Assembly (NCBI GenBank): GCA_964036665.1 | Contig: OZ038532.1 | Coordinates: 2,046,001-2,110,000 of the forward strand | Direction: 5' to 3' | DNA length: 64,000 bases | From: Gordius sp. MW1 | Lineage: Eukaryota > Nematomorpha > Gordioida > Gordea > Gordiidae | Shown: piece by piece, positions 10,541-22,600 of the stretch | Position numbering within the stretch: position 1 is the stretch's first letter | Layout: each line of letters opens with the position of its first letter | Position numbers and translations under genes: made by a program | Notes under the pieces: generated by a model | What the model saw: the letters and a program-made list of their open reading frames with translations, nothing else | What the model was told of the DNA's origin: nothing | Database searches by the model: none

Positions 10541-10572
10541 TTGGTGACCCCGACGTGATTTGAACACGCAAC
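10541..10572 (+). promoter_or_regulatory. Primer binding site with unusually long tRNA complementarity
   Basis: TGGTGACCCCGACGTGATTT begins two bases after the LTR. Its reverse complement ends in CCA and runs back through an acceptor-stem half, a TTCAAAT loop and both halves of a T stem. It therefore looks like the full 3' arm of a tRNA, perhaps tRNA-Leu. The tRNA identity is inferred. Confidence 0.65.
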
Positions 10573-12875
10573 CTTCTGATTTGGAGGTTAAAAGCGAAAA
10601 TGCCACATATTTTAAACTGCCACAGTTTAACAATATAAACCTCCGCTCATGGTTCATCCAAATAGAGGCTCTTTTCTTGGTAAGAAAGATAAAAAGCGAA
10701 GCTACCAAAGTTGGGTACTTAATAGAAGCCTTACCACTGGAAATAACCATCGAAATTCAAGACATCCTACAAAATATGCCCGACATTTTACCCTATACAA
10801 CCATGAAAGCAGCCATCATAGACCGCACTAGCCAATCCGATTCTGCTAGACTTCGTGCTCTTCTCACAACTGTCGAATTAGGAGATCGCACCCCATCCCA
10901 GCTTCTGCGTTTCATGAAAAATCTGCTGGGAACGAATTCCATGGATGAACGAGTTCTTAAAGAACTTTGGTTAGAAAAACTTCCAAAAAACATGACCGGC
11001 ATTTTGGCAATTGTTTCTGACGAGCAGTCCCTCTCCAAATTGGCCGAAACTGCGGACAAAATTGTAGAGACCTACCACAACTCCACATGTCCAATTGTAA
11101 ATGTAGTCACGGAAGATGAATCGACTCGGCTTAGGGAGATGATTGCAAAACTAACACAGGAGGAACAAAATTTAAAAATCTCAATCATTAGGCCACGTGA
11201 TCGTTCCAACTCGAGACGCCGCAATCCCTCTACCGTTCGCCACCCTAGCGCGCATATTCAACTAAATATACTTTGTTGGTACCATTACCGCTTTAAAGAC
11301 AAGGCGCTCAAATGCGTGCAACCTTGCGCATTTAACCCCCCCCCCCTCGACAAACTAGTAGACCACCCAGGGATGGCGACGCCTGGACTTGGTCTAAAAC
11401 TTAGTCGCTTATTTTACATATTCGACAAATCCACGGGTCAGCGATTTCTCATTGACACAGGCGCGAAAATTTCAGTTATTCCGCCTTCTCGAGACCATTC
11501 TTTGACCCCTTCATATGTGCAACTTCAGGCCGCCAATTCTACCCCTATCAAAACATATGGCCAAAAGCTTTTCACTTTGGACCTCGGCCTACGCAAAGAA
11601 TTTAGATGGATTTTTATAATAGCAGACGTTAAACAGCCAATCATCGGAGCCGATTTTCTTAATCACTACCATCTAGTAGTTGATATAAAGCTCTTCGACA
11701 CTCAAACGACATTAACATCTGCAGGCAAGGCTACACTCGCTACGTCAATCAACATACAAGTTGGGATAATTGGCACCTCCCCCATCAAATCACTACTTCA
11801 GAAGTATGCCTCCATAGTGTCCCCTTCTGATTATAAGGCTCAAGTAACTCATAGCACTAAACATTATATCCACACCAACGGCCCCCCGGTTCGCTCAAAA
11901 CCAAGGAGACTCTTCCCGGACAAGCTTAAGATTGCCCGAGACGAATTTACTCACATGCTCGAACTTGGTATAATCCGTCCCTCTAACAGTGACTGGTCCT
12001 CACCCCTGCACATGGTACCCAAGAAGGCCGCGGGAGATTGGAGACCATGTGGCGACTATCGCATGCTCAACAGTCGTACAATTCCCGACTGTTATCCACT
12101 TCCCCACCTCCATGATTTTGCGCTGACCCTTTGCAATAAAACGGTATTCTCAAAGATCGACTTAGTCAGGGCATACCACCAAATTCCAATGGCCCCCGAG
12201 GATATTTCTAAAACCGCCATCACAACCCCGTTCGGTCTTTTTGAATTTCTTCGCATGCCATTTGGCCTTCGCAACGCTGCCCAGACGTTTCAACGCTTTA
12301 TGGACCAAGTTTTTAGAGAACTTGACTTTGTTTTTGTTTACCTTGACGACGTACTCATCGCGAGTTCTTCCATTGATGAACACCACAATCATATTAGACT
12401 GGTTTTTGAAAGACTCAAGTCTTTCGGGATTAAAATCAGTCAGGATAAATGCGTATGGTGCCAAAACGAAATTAATTTTTTGGGACACAAAATCACCCCT
12501 CAAGGTTTGTCACCCCTTCAGGACAAGGTGGAAGCAATCCTCAATTTCCCACAGCCTACTTCGATGACTCAGTTGAGACGTTTCTTAGGGATGATTAATT
12601 TTTATAGACGGTTTATTCCGATGTGTGCCGATTTACTCAAACCTCTCACCGATTTGTTTGACGGTTCAAAGAAGACAATTTCCTGCACCCCGGAAGCTTC
12701 GACTGCTTTTAACAACGCCAAACTCGCTTTAAGCAATGTCGTGCCTCTCTCCCATCTTCAAAAAGGCGCTCAACTCTCAATCACCACCGACGCCTCCAAC
12801 TCAGCTGTAGGAGCCGTATTACATCAAACAACTAACGGTAATACGCTGCCTTTGGCCTTTTTTCCCAAAAGCTAA
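10560..12875 (+). pseudogene. Gag-Pol part 1: Gag, protease, RT and start of RNase H
   Basis: A 771-codon open frame. Residues 20-190 form a Gag capsid-type domain. A CWYH...C...C zinc-knuckle-like cluster is near 238-256. The protease motif [12 protein letters not shown] is near 297. The RT carries [12 protein letters not shown] near 532, [15 protein letters not shown] near 570 and the catalytic YLDD near 593. RNase H begins with TTDAS near 741. The open frame starts inside the primer binding site with no ATG, and the first in-frame ATG is about 75 codons downstream, so the true start is unclear. The frame ends early at 12875, just past a run of six T. Confidence 0.9.
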
Positions 12876-14059
12876 CAAAAACTCAACAACGATACAGTGC
12901 ATTCGGTCGCGAATTATTAGCAATATATTTAACAATCCGCCATTACCGCCATCTTTTAGAAGGTCATGAATTCACTATTTATACAGACCACAAGCCACTA
13001 ACTTATGCTTTCAGTACACCTATCGACAAATACTCCCCGCGGGAGATTAGACAGTTAGACTATATTTCGCAATATACTACCGATCTCCAATATATAGCTG
13101 GCAAATCAAATGTAGTCGCTGACACCCTCTCATTGTCTGAAATTGATTCCGTTGATTTTAAAGACAGGCCCCTAGTAGAAAGGTTAGCTTTGGCTCAGAT
13201 GGAAAAAAAGTCGGCATTTCAGGACCTAAAGTCCCTAAAATTAACGCAACTTCCTAGACCTGGCTCTGATTTGACCGTGCAATGCGACATGTCCACAACC
13301 TCACCTCGACCACTCGTTCCAACTTCACTCAGACGCGTAATTTTTAACTTCCACAACTTATCACACCCTGGTACGCGTGCAACACTTAAGCCGATTTCAC
13401 GTCGATATGTTTGGCCCTCCATTAATATGGATGTAAGGAAATGGGCCAAATCATGCGTTGCTTGTCAAAAATCGAAGATTCATCGTCACATAAAAGCCCC
13501 TTTAGGTACATTTGCTGAACCTGACGCTCGATTTAGCCACATCCACGTCGATCTCGTTGGTCCACTACCACCGTCGAATGGATATACCCACTTACTCACC
13601 ATTATTGACCGTTTCACACGATGGCCTGTCGCCATGCCGATCCGTGACACCTCAGCCCAAACGGTTGCAAAAGCTCTGATCAAGTATTGGATAGCTGACC
13701 TCGGAGTACCATCAAGCCTCACAACAGATAGAGGTCCCCAGTTTGAGTCCCAATTATTTCGGAATCTCACGCAACTCCTTGGTGTAAATCACATCACAAC
13801 CACTGCCTATCATCCACAAGCCAACGGCATGATTGAGAGATTTCATCGACAGTTGAAAAGTTCCTTGATGGCACAAGGTGACACAAACAAATGGGATGAG
13901 CTCTTACCATTAATTTTGCTTGGCATTCGAACCACAATCAAGGAAGACTTAGGTTGCACTCCAGCCGAATTAGTTTATGGCACTACACTTAGACTTCCCG
14001 GCGAATTTTTCACGACTCAAGAACACCTCATAACGCCTCCGAATTTATTAAATGCCTAA
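12864..14059 (+). pseudogene. Gag-Pol part 2: rest of RNase H and integrase
   Basis: Shifted by one base relative to part 1, this frame completes RNase H (TDHKPLTYAF near 12985) and continues into integrase. A zinc-binding HHCC region is near 13350-13470. The catalytic core carries D in HVDLVGPLPP, D in TTDRGPQF and E in NGMIERFH, so the DDE triad is intact. The frame closes early at 14059, while the expected C-terminal sequence goes on in another phase from about 14040. Confidence 0.9.
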
Positions 14060-14180
14060 AACAACATTTTTACCATTTACCTTTTGAAAAAGTCAGGACA
14101 AAATTGACAAATGCGAGTACAACTTCACTTCTAAGGGACTGTAAATACGTTTTTATCCGTAATATTTCGTTCGAAAAAGT

Positions 14181-14477
14181 TTGGTGCCACCATATGACGG
14201 CCCGTTCAGAGTAAAGTCCAAACATGCTAAATATTTCATTATTGAAAAAAACGGAAAAGCTGACTCAGTTTCGATCGAGCGATTGAAACCTGCATATTTA
14301 GATACTTCAACTCAGCCGCTTACGGATACCGAAAATGTAAATCCACCCAAAGTTTGTCCCTCTGACGACATCGCCGGACTAGCTAACTCCGACCCAGACC
14401 TAACAAAATCAAAAGAAAACCCATACATCACATCGAGAGGAAGGCACGTGCATTGGCGCTATAAACTACTACACTAG
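14181..14477 (+). pseudogene. Integrase C-terminal tail of the gypsy element
   Basis: Contains VPPYDGPFRV and VSIERLKPAYL, the conserved C-terminal block found after the integrase core in this clade. It is out of phase with the segment at 14041-14180 because of an apparent one-base loss in a run of five A near 14175. Confidence 0.85.
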
Positions 14478-14510
14478 CCACAACTCTCCGAGTGGAGCCC
14501 CGAGGATAGT

Positions 14511-14888
14511 TGTAGAGGCTACGAATTAAATTAAACGCGCTAATTGGAATCCAAAACCTTCTTTCGCACGCTACTTTCCCTTGACCCCGTCTAGGCGAAT
14601 TCTAACACGTTACTTTATTTAATAGCCCCTCGCTTGTACTTAACCATCACGTTATTTTTATTTTAATAGCCCCTCGCTTGTACTTAACCATCACGTTATT
14701 TTTATTTTAATAGCCCCTCGCTTGTATTCAACCATCGCCTGATTATTCAAATGATAATGGGCTCGCGCAGCTAAATAAGCACAACCTTTAAAACTAACAG
14801 GATCATTTATTCATTTTTTTGCATATACTTTACACTACCAAACTCGATTACTAAAGTATCTCTTCTAATTAATGAACTAACCACTTCA
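14511..14888 (+). repeat. 3' LTR of the gypsy element
   Basis: Same start and end as the 5' LTR. A 3-bp deletion (ATA missing near 14840) and about four substitutions distinguish it. A short purine-rich stretch, GAGCCCCGAGGATAG, precedes it. Confidence 0.93.
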
Positions 14889-15212
14889 AACCTACATTAA
14901 AGGCAAGTAGCCTTATATAGCACAGAGAATTATTGCCTGATAGAATAGATAGTCTTTTATTTTTAAATGACAATATTAAATTATAATTTTTGATTAAAAC
15001 CGATTTTCTTGCTATAACTAAGTTATTTTTTGAATTATACAAAATGGTTTTATACAAATAAATAATTTTTGAAACAACATAGACTTGTTTTTAATCGTGC
15101 GGGCCTGATGCGGCGCAATTTTAGGCTTTTTTGGCGGGCCGGCTGCGGCCAAAAAAATAAAATTTGTGCGGGTATGGGCTGGGCCTAAAATTTCAGCACA
15201 TGCTTATTTCTA

Positions 15213-16780
15213 CTGTGTATCTTACTCGGCGCATGAGGCATTTGATGTAACATATGAATGCTCGAGAGTTAATAGCAAAAACACACGTCACAATACTATA
15301 AGTTAATAAACGATTTGATATGAGCAAATGCTACGAGCAAGTTACTTTTTAAATCGATCTCATCTATTAGTAACGACTAATTTTTTTTGGAATATTTAAT
15401 AGCTGTATTATTGTTATATTTTACAATTTATATTTTAAAAAGTTTTAGGTGTGTAAAATGGCATGTACTTTATTAATGTTACGATAAAATTTTTTTCGAA
15501 ATTCTTGGCTAAAATTGTTTAACATATTAACATATTTTATTAAGTTTTGCGATTACAGGTGTAACAAGTTATTTAAGATACGATTATAATTTTCTCGAAA
15601 TATTATATTATAAATGAAATATGTTTTATTAACGTTATGTTTTTTAATTTCTGAGGTCACACAAGTGTAATAATTAAATTTTCAAATTATGCAAATTCTA
15701 GCCATATATAAAGAAAATTTCAAAAAAATATTTAGTACTTAAAAACTATGACAGTATCACCTGGACTAGGTAAGTTTGAAAATATAAGCTAATACCGCTA
15801 ATAAAGTAAAGCCGTTAATAAAGTAGAGCCGTTTCAAAATGTTTGAAAATTTATAGCACAGCTTAATAATTATTAATTGTTAACGTGCCTCATATTTATG
15901 AACCTTTCTAGCACATGCTAAGTTTTCTTAATAATACATGACATTTTTAAGCATTAAGGAATTTGCTGCGAATTTATTCAAATTTTTAAATTGTTATATT
16001 TGCATCCTAACAGTAAAATTAAGGAGTGCATCTATCTATATTTATTGCAACCCATAATAGATTACTTAAGAAGCTCATGTTAGAAGTATTTCAAATGTTA
16101 TAACTATTTATTATTTTAAAATAAACATATTAGTCATCGTTGTAAATAATACTACCCCTATGCCGGACAATCTAATTTGCGCGCCTACTGCTTTCCTTGT
16201 GGTAGCCGTTTCTCGAGCTTCCCCTCCAGAATCCACCGCAAAACCTAAATCTATTGCTAGAGTTTATATTCATTAAGTTAAAATATCATTAACCTAAAAC
16301 TATAAGGAGAACTTTCCCATTGCCTCATGTCTAACTTTAAGTTTATGATGGTGGCTAAAACGACTTAAAAATATCACATACGAGATGTCGAATGATTCAA
16401 TGGCATATAATAGACTATGTGAAATTAAGGGTTTTTTTTATCTAAGACTACAAAACTGTTAAATAAAATTGCATAATCTGGAATCCATATAATTCAATTT
16501 TATTTAAACTCAAATTACTAAACTAAAAGTGAATATATAATCTTTGGAGAAAAAACTGAGGGATACATTTTAAGATTAAGAATATAAAATGTCAAAAGTA
16601 AATTGTTTAATGCTCTAGAACAGTACAAACGCATTATTTGCCAAATATTCGCTGTTTCTAATAGATTTTTAATTTAAGCTTAATATATTAAATCCCATAT
16701 CTCAAAATTGCACTAGGCTAAAACATAGAGTTAAAATCATCTGTTGGATCTACCTCGTGGTTTAAAAAAGTGTTAACATA
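15213..16780. other. No gene seen
   Basis: An AT-rich interval between the hAT remnant and SPP. Short open frames show no family features, and nothing repetitive beyond short A/T runs was noticed. Confidence 0.5.
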
Positions 16781-16808
16781 GGTGTTCGTTTTAATTTTTA
16801 ACATACGT

Positions 16809-18546
16809 ATGGAAAATTTAACGCAAACTTTGGGCGAAAGTGCTAATGATTCTATTTTAGCTAACAATGCCACAATTAAATTTATACCCACTCCAATGGG
16901 AATTTTTACAGCAGATCTCAACCTTTTGTTAATGGCCGTTATTCCCATATTTATCGGCGCCTTGCGTTCAGTTAAATACCATAAAAAACAGCAGGTTCTT
17001 AAAATTATTTTTGTAACACAAAATAATATATCTTAATATTTTTTGTTTTTATCATATTAATTTTTATTAATTGTTATAGCAATTTTTTAGTAGCTGAATG
17101 TGCATTATTTTTTAAAGGATTCTGGTGAGCCCTCAGAGTCAATGTCACACAAAGATGCCGCAATGTTTCCATTAACAGCTAGTGCTACATTGTTAGGATT
17201 GTATATCTTTTTTCAAGTAAAATAAAGAATTAATAAAAAATTAATTGTGCCATTCTAGATTTTTTCCAAAAAATATATTAATCTTTTGATTACTGGCTAT
17301 TTCTTCATCTTGGGTGTTTTAGCACTGTCACATGTAAAAAGGTATAGTCATATCCTATTAAATTTTATGTAAAAAGTGGTTTTCTCTCAGCTTTATTACC
17401 TGCCTGTTTTCCAAATCATTTTTATCAAATAAATATGAAAAGTGGACCAACTTCATTTGAAATTAAAAATACTGATGGTGTTGTGGTTGAAAGTGACAAA
17501 GAGGATGAAGAAATTGGTGACAATAAAAAAGATCAACCAAAGAAATCTGTCATAGGTATTTACTGAATCTAAAAATCTTTATGTTTTTATAGAAAAATTA
17601 TTTTCAATTGAATTTGATCGCATTGATGTTATCACCTTTATAACTAGCCTTGGTATTGGCATATGGTATTTGATGCAAAAACACTGGGTTGCTAATAATT
17701 TGTTTGGCATAGCATTTGCCATAAATGCCATTGAATTGCTACAACTTAATAAATTTACCACCGGTCTCATTCTTTTGGGTGGTTTGTTCATTTATGATAT
17801 CTTTTGGGTATTTAAACCAAACAACAATTAGTTTCATAATCTTTTGTAGGTATTTGGAACAAATGTTATGGTTAGTGTTGCTAAATCATTTGAAGCTCCA
17901 ATTAAACGTAAGATTCTATCCCAATTTTAGTTTATTTTAACAATGTCAACATTTCGTAGTTGTATTTCCATTGGATTTTTTGGACAAAGGGTTTTCAGCC
18001 TCAAATTTTGCCATGCTAGGGCTAGGTGATATCGTCATACCGGGGATATTTATAGCGCTTTTATTAAGATTTGAAGTGAAGTAAGGGTTTAATACATCTA
18101 AATTTACAACCTTATACTGACTCTTAGTTCAACTGGCATTAAAGGAAAAAACAAAATTTACTTTTACTCCTCCATGATTGCATACATATTGGGACTTATC
18201 TTAACTACCATAATCCTTCACGTATTCAAGCACGCTCAAGTAATATTCAATTTTTATTTTTTTACTATATTCCTCAAATTTTGGTTTTTAGCCAGCTTTG
18301 TTATACCTCGTACCCGCTTGTGTTGGAACACCCCTTGTGATGGGTCTGATCAATGGTGATTTGAAGCATTTATTAAGGTATTTTAACATTTTTTTTAAAT
18401 GCAATTGCTTAACATTCAAAATTATATGAAAAATTACAAAATATTTTTTTAGCTATGCAGATAATCCTGAAAAAGTTGATCTTAAAACTGATGAAGAACA
18501 CGAAAGTATGGAAGAAATCGTGGAGGAAGATAAGAAGAAATTATAA
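16809..18546 (+). CDS. HM13: Signal peptide peptidase (presenilin-type aspartyl protease of the ER)
   Basis: Ten exons: 16809-16994, 17118-17216, 17259-17341, 17377-17555, 17593-17807, 17850-17907, 17960-18080, 18128-18239, 18292-18377 and 18453-18546. All junctions are GT-AG, phases join cleanly, and the protein is 410 residues. SPP cuts signal-peptide remnants inside the ER membrane. Catalytic motif YD is present in LGGLFIYDIFWVFG, GxGD in FAMLGLGDIVIPGIF, and the PAL motif in PALLYLVPAC. N-linked sites (NLT, NAT) precede the first membrane segment. The C terminus is acidic and ends KKKL, a KKxx-type ER retrieval signal. The length and every conserved block match animal SPP. The ATG at 16809 is the first in frame. 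Eight of nine introns are 35-75 nt and the first is 123 nt. It is tail to tail with NDUFV1. Confidence 0.95.
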
Positions 18547-18820
18547 ATTATTCTTTTTGTTTTAATATTGTCGCCTTTGACTTTATACGTTTTTTACCAA
18601 AAGACCTACGTGGAATTTGTTGTACACATTGTTTGTAATTTATATTATTTCAATGAGTATTTTAAAAATAATAAAACTGTGTCAAGTGAGAAAACATTTT
18701 ATTCATGAATGTTTACCATATAAAATAAAAGTATTTTAACTATCAGTGTATTAATTTAATCAGTACAACTTGATATTTGAACTTACAGATGGCATTATCA
18801 TGTTTATTTTTTATAACTAA
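18547..18820 (+). other. SPP 3' flank
   Basis: Presumed 3' untranslated region. An AATAAAA motif lies near 18670. The interval ends at the Helitron. Confidence 0.4.
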
Positions 18821-19438
18821 CTAGCTGACCCGGCATTGTTTTGCTCTGTACATTATTTCTAGAAAATACTATAAGTGTATGGGTTGGTTATGAATAATAA
18901 AATAATTAATAGAAGGATGGATAATTATTAAAAAATATGCTTCTATGATCGACCACGTGATAATAATAACAAAAATTGCATAATTTAAATTTTATTTATT
19001 TAATTTAAATAGTTCGTTAAACCCCAATAATTTTGACCGTATACTGTAACATCTTTATTATACTTTTAATTATCTATTTCGAGAAACTTCAGCCTTGTAT
19101 GTATGACGTCATTATTGTATATGATGCTATAAATGAAACTGCTGGCAGGGAAATGTCCGATATCTTTAAAACGAAAAGGTATTTTAGGAATCTTAAAAAG
19201 CTATTTTACCCCTGGCCGCCCTGGGCATCTACGGCTAAATTTTCGCGCGAATCGGGCCGGTAGTTTCAGAATTTCGCCCTTTTTAAAAACTAAAAAGAAT
19301 TTTAGGATTCTGCAAAAGCTATTTTACCCCTGACCGCCCTGGGAACCTACGGGTAAAGTTTCGCGCGAATCGGGCCGGTAGTTTCAGAATTTAGCCCTTA
19401 TCCACCTACATACATACACTTTACTTTATATATATAGA
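18821..19438 (-). mobile_element. Non-autonomous Helitron
   Basis: Read on the minus strand it starts TCTATATATATAAAG after an A and ends GGGTCAGCTAG before a T. This is the TC...CTRR layout with insertion between A and T. A weak hairpin (GCA...TGC) precedes the CTAG. A direct repeat of about 120 bp lies inside (around 19180-19285 and 19300-19405), each copy with a CGCGCGAATCGGGCCGGTAG core. No Rep/helicase is present. A relative is at 59797-60591. Confidence 0.7.
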
Positions 19439-19693
19439 TTAATTTTTCATAACTAATTAATGATATCTGCACACAGCAAATCATTTAGAAACACAAAATT
19501 TTAATGAGAAGAATAATTTTAAAAAATTAAACAACGACTATTTAAAATATGCTCTAGCAGATTGCTACATAACATAATGGGTATTTTTATAAATCTCACG
19601 TAAATAAATTGATTTCCATGAATAAATATTAATGCAATTTTCTAGCTAAATCATTCATATTGTGCGCAAAATTTTATGGCAGAAAAAAAAAAT

Positions 19694-22600
19694 TTATCGG
19701 GCAGCAGCTATGCTGTGTTTTTCAACTTCAGTTTTCCCTTGCTTTTTGCCATATTGTTCCATCCTTTGTACGAGCAGGGGTCGAAAATGGCGAATCAAAC
19801 CCTTAGTTAAATTACAAATTATAATTTTGACTTTATTAAAAGTCCGAAATTAATTTTATATATATTTATATTTTATGAATAAACTCTCTTAGCCATAAAG
19901 CAGTATTCGATTTGAAAAATGAAATTTAGTTCAAAAATCACATTTTACACAACGTAAACAGGTACAATTTCGATCAATAAATTCAATACAAGTTTATTAA
20001 TTTGTCATATATTAGCATAGCATAGGCATGCATAATACATTAATTACGTCAAAGTGTTAATTAATCGATCAAAATGTTTATTAATTAATCTATATGGCTC
20101 AGAACCCGACATTTTATTAAATTAATATATTTTGGGCACTTGGAAGTATTAAATGTCATTAGATCATAAATGTCCATCTTACAAGTATCAAAATGATATT
20201 TTACCTCTCAATTTAGTATTTTTTAAAAACAAGTTTTTTACATGAAAAACAAAATAAAATTATGTATCTTAACAATAAGCAAATTGATTTATATCGAAAC
20301 CAAAATTGTATTAAGCCATGCGCTGCTTTAAATTTCTTATAGGGAGTCAATCAAGGATAATCGAATTACTTTTAGTTATTTTTTCAAGCTCTTTCACATA
20401 AAATAACAAAAAAAAATTTAACCACTTATAATAAGGTAAAACTGTCACTTATAAAAATATGATTCAAGCAATTAATTTATACTTGAACGGGCCAAGCGGC
20501 CCCATCAGCTAGGGCGCATATGGTGTGACCTTCCATTTGTTTACTCAATTCCCAAAGCATATCGATCTCACCGGGCTTGGCGTTACCTTGCACAAAACGG
20601 TACATGATTTTCATCAACCATCCGCAACCCTCGCGGCAAGGGGTACACTAGTGGAAGGGATATTTATTAAGCAAAACCTGGAGGCAGCCATGTTTGAGGC
20701 ATATATTATAATTAATGGGTTTTGTTTGGTCGACCTTTAGGTTTACTAAAATTAACGATAGCTTCTGGTCTAGTTTGCAAATTTCGACTACGCCTAAAGG
20801 TCGACTAAAAAATACGGACCAAAAACTTTTAGTCTGTTTATGTTTACTCGACTTAAACCAAAGGTCGACCAAACAAAACCCAGCCGTTTTTACAACACTA
20901 TGTTGAACTTGGCTTCCTAACTTTTGCAATTATGACTACACAGGGACGCACACTGAAATCAAATGGCGGTCTAAATTACTTAATAAATCCCGATGCAAAA
21001 ATAAGCTGTTCTCACAGTCTATTGTGTTATTAGGCTATGGGATTATTTCCCTTTAAACATTCAGCTAGCTAGCACAGAGCCTAGACTGTTAGGTAAATCG
21101 CTCAAGTATAAGCAATTTAATTTTTGTGTGAACTAGAGACCTGCACGGTGACCCGACCCGACAGGTTGAAAATTGTGAAATGTCTTCGGGTCGGGTCGGA
21201 TCGGGTTGGAATTTTTTATAATGCTTTCAGGTCGAGTCGGGTTCGAGTTAAAATTTTAAAATGCTTTTAGGTCGGGTCAGGTTCGGGTTGAAAATTTTAA
21301 AATGCTTTCGGATCGAGTTCCGGTTGAAATTTAAAAAAATAGGGTCTGGTTCGGGTTAAAAAAAGTGATTTTGCAGTTCTCTAGTATAGACCTTTCCCCA
21401 CTCCCTTAAAACACCAAAATAATTAAATTTCACTAAATCAAAAAATACATTATAAAAAATGGCATATAGATGTCCCGCAGCCTCTAAAATTTGAGTTGAA
21501 TACAGACCAAAATTCTATGGTCTACTTTACAAATTTTGACTAAGCCTGGAGGTCGGCTTCAGTATGTCACAAAATAGTGTTGTAAAACGAGCTGGATATT
21601 GTTTGACTTTTTGTCCATTTAAGGCCAACCGTCGACTTAAAAAAATCAGACCGAAATCCTTTGGTCTCTTTTTTAAATTTCGACCAAGCCTGGTGGTAGG
21701 CTAAACAAAACCCCGTTCTTTTTACAATACTACCACGCAAAGAGTGTGCGAGCAAAATATATAGGCACTGACCTGGCCACATGATTCGTGCTTGTAAAAT
21801 TCGCTCAAACGGGCTATACACCTGATCACGTCGGCGCTTTTGTTCATCACTATAACTGCTGCAGTTCCCAGGGAAGATTTGTGTTCTATAAGCGAGTCAA
21901 AGTCCATCAAAGCCTTGCTACAATCCCTTCATAAAATACAAAAAATTATGAATTAAATTAAACAATGGCGTGCGGGCCGTTCTGCACGGGTGACCCGAAA
22001 CCCGACCCGATATCGGATGGGCCGAAAATTTTAAAATGCTATAACGTCGAGTCGGGCTCGGGGTCCATTTCGGGTCAAGTTCGGTTGAAAAAAAGTGATT
22101 TGCAAGTTTCTAGGGGCCGTAGCCCGCTTAGGGCTATTTCTAAACCAAACAGCAGCCCTACTTCAAACTCTGAAAAGAAGCTGACCACTTCAAGTGCGAC
22201 AAACATGTATAAAAGAAATCTACTATTTTTATTCAAAAAAAGAAGATTTAGAAAAACATGACTTCTTTGTTCCCACCTTTACAATTTTAACCTTAGCTTT
22301 TATCAGAGGCCTAAGAATACCAAAAATTTTGTGCCACTTCAATCTTGATTGCACGGGTCGGGCTCACAACTCAAACTAATAACACAACTGGGAAGATTCG
22401 GGCCTAAATTTCATCTTACACCCTAGAGTCATTACAAGAAGTCATGTACCAATAAGAATGATCCAAGCATGGGCGTAGCCAGCATTGGAATTATAGGTGG
22501 GCGATAATAATTTAGTTTAGGGAGGAGCAAAATGCTCATTTTTAGAAATTTGAGCCATACTTTTAATAAACTTTTTGGATTAAGAGGGGGGCAGCCGCCC

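Larger units (their letters stand above)
10159..14888 (+). mobile_element. Ty3/gypsy LTR retrotransposon, nearly complete but frameshifted
   Basis: A 4.7-kb element with matching LTRs (10159-10539 and 14511-14888), a 4-bp target duplication AACC (10155-10158 and 14889-14892), a primer binding site, gag, protease, RT, RNase H and integrase in the order typical of Ty3/gypsy. The two LTRs differ by about four substitutions and one 3-bp indel, so the insertion is young. The coding region is nevertheless broken by three apparent single-base shifts (about 12860, 14040 and 14175). It inserted into the dimerisation region of a hAT remnant. Confidence 0.93.
9314..15212 (+). mobile_element. hAT remnant with GGGCC-word arrays, split by a Ty3/gypsy element
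   Basis: The ends are TAGAGGTCTGCATGGGCC and, as reverse complement, TAGAAATAAGCATGTGCT. The flanks CTGTGTTT (9306-9313) and CTGTGTAT (15213-15220) agree at 7 of 8 positions. Subterminal arrays of GGGCC/GGGCCTAAAA lie at 9325-9365 and 15100-15190. Coding traces at 10030-10158 give YLKSEDVQLLWWKGHQ and ITATSGT. After the gypsy insertion, HRELLPDRIDSLLFLNDNI follows at about 14935-14990. Together they are the C-terminal dimerisation region of hAT transposases. No catalytic core was found. Without the gypsy element the unit is about 1.17 kb. Confidence 0.75.

Noticed and set aside
12162..12567. Open frames of 108-113 codons on both strands inside pol
   Set aside because: They are shadows of the gypsy RT region, which carries the YLDD motif.
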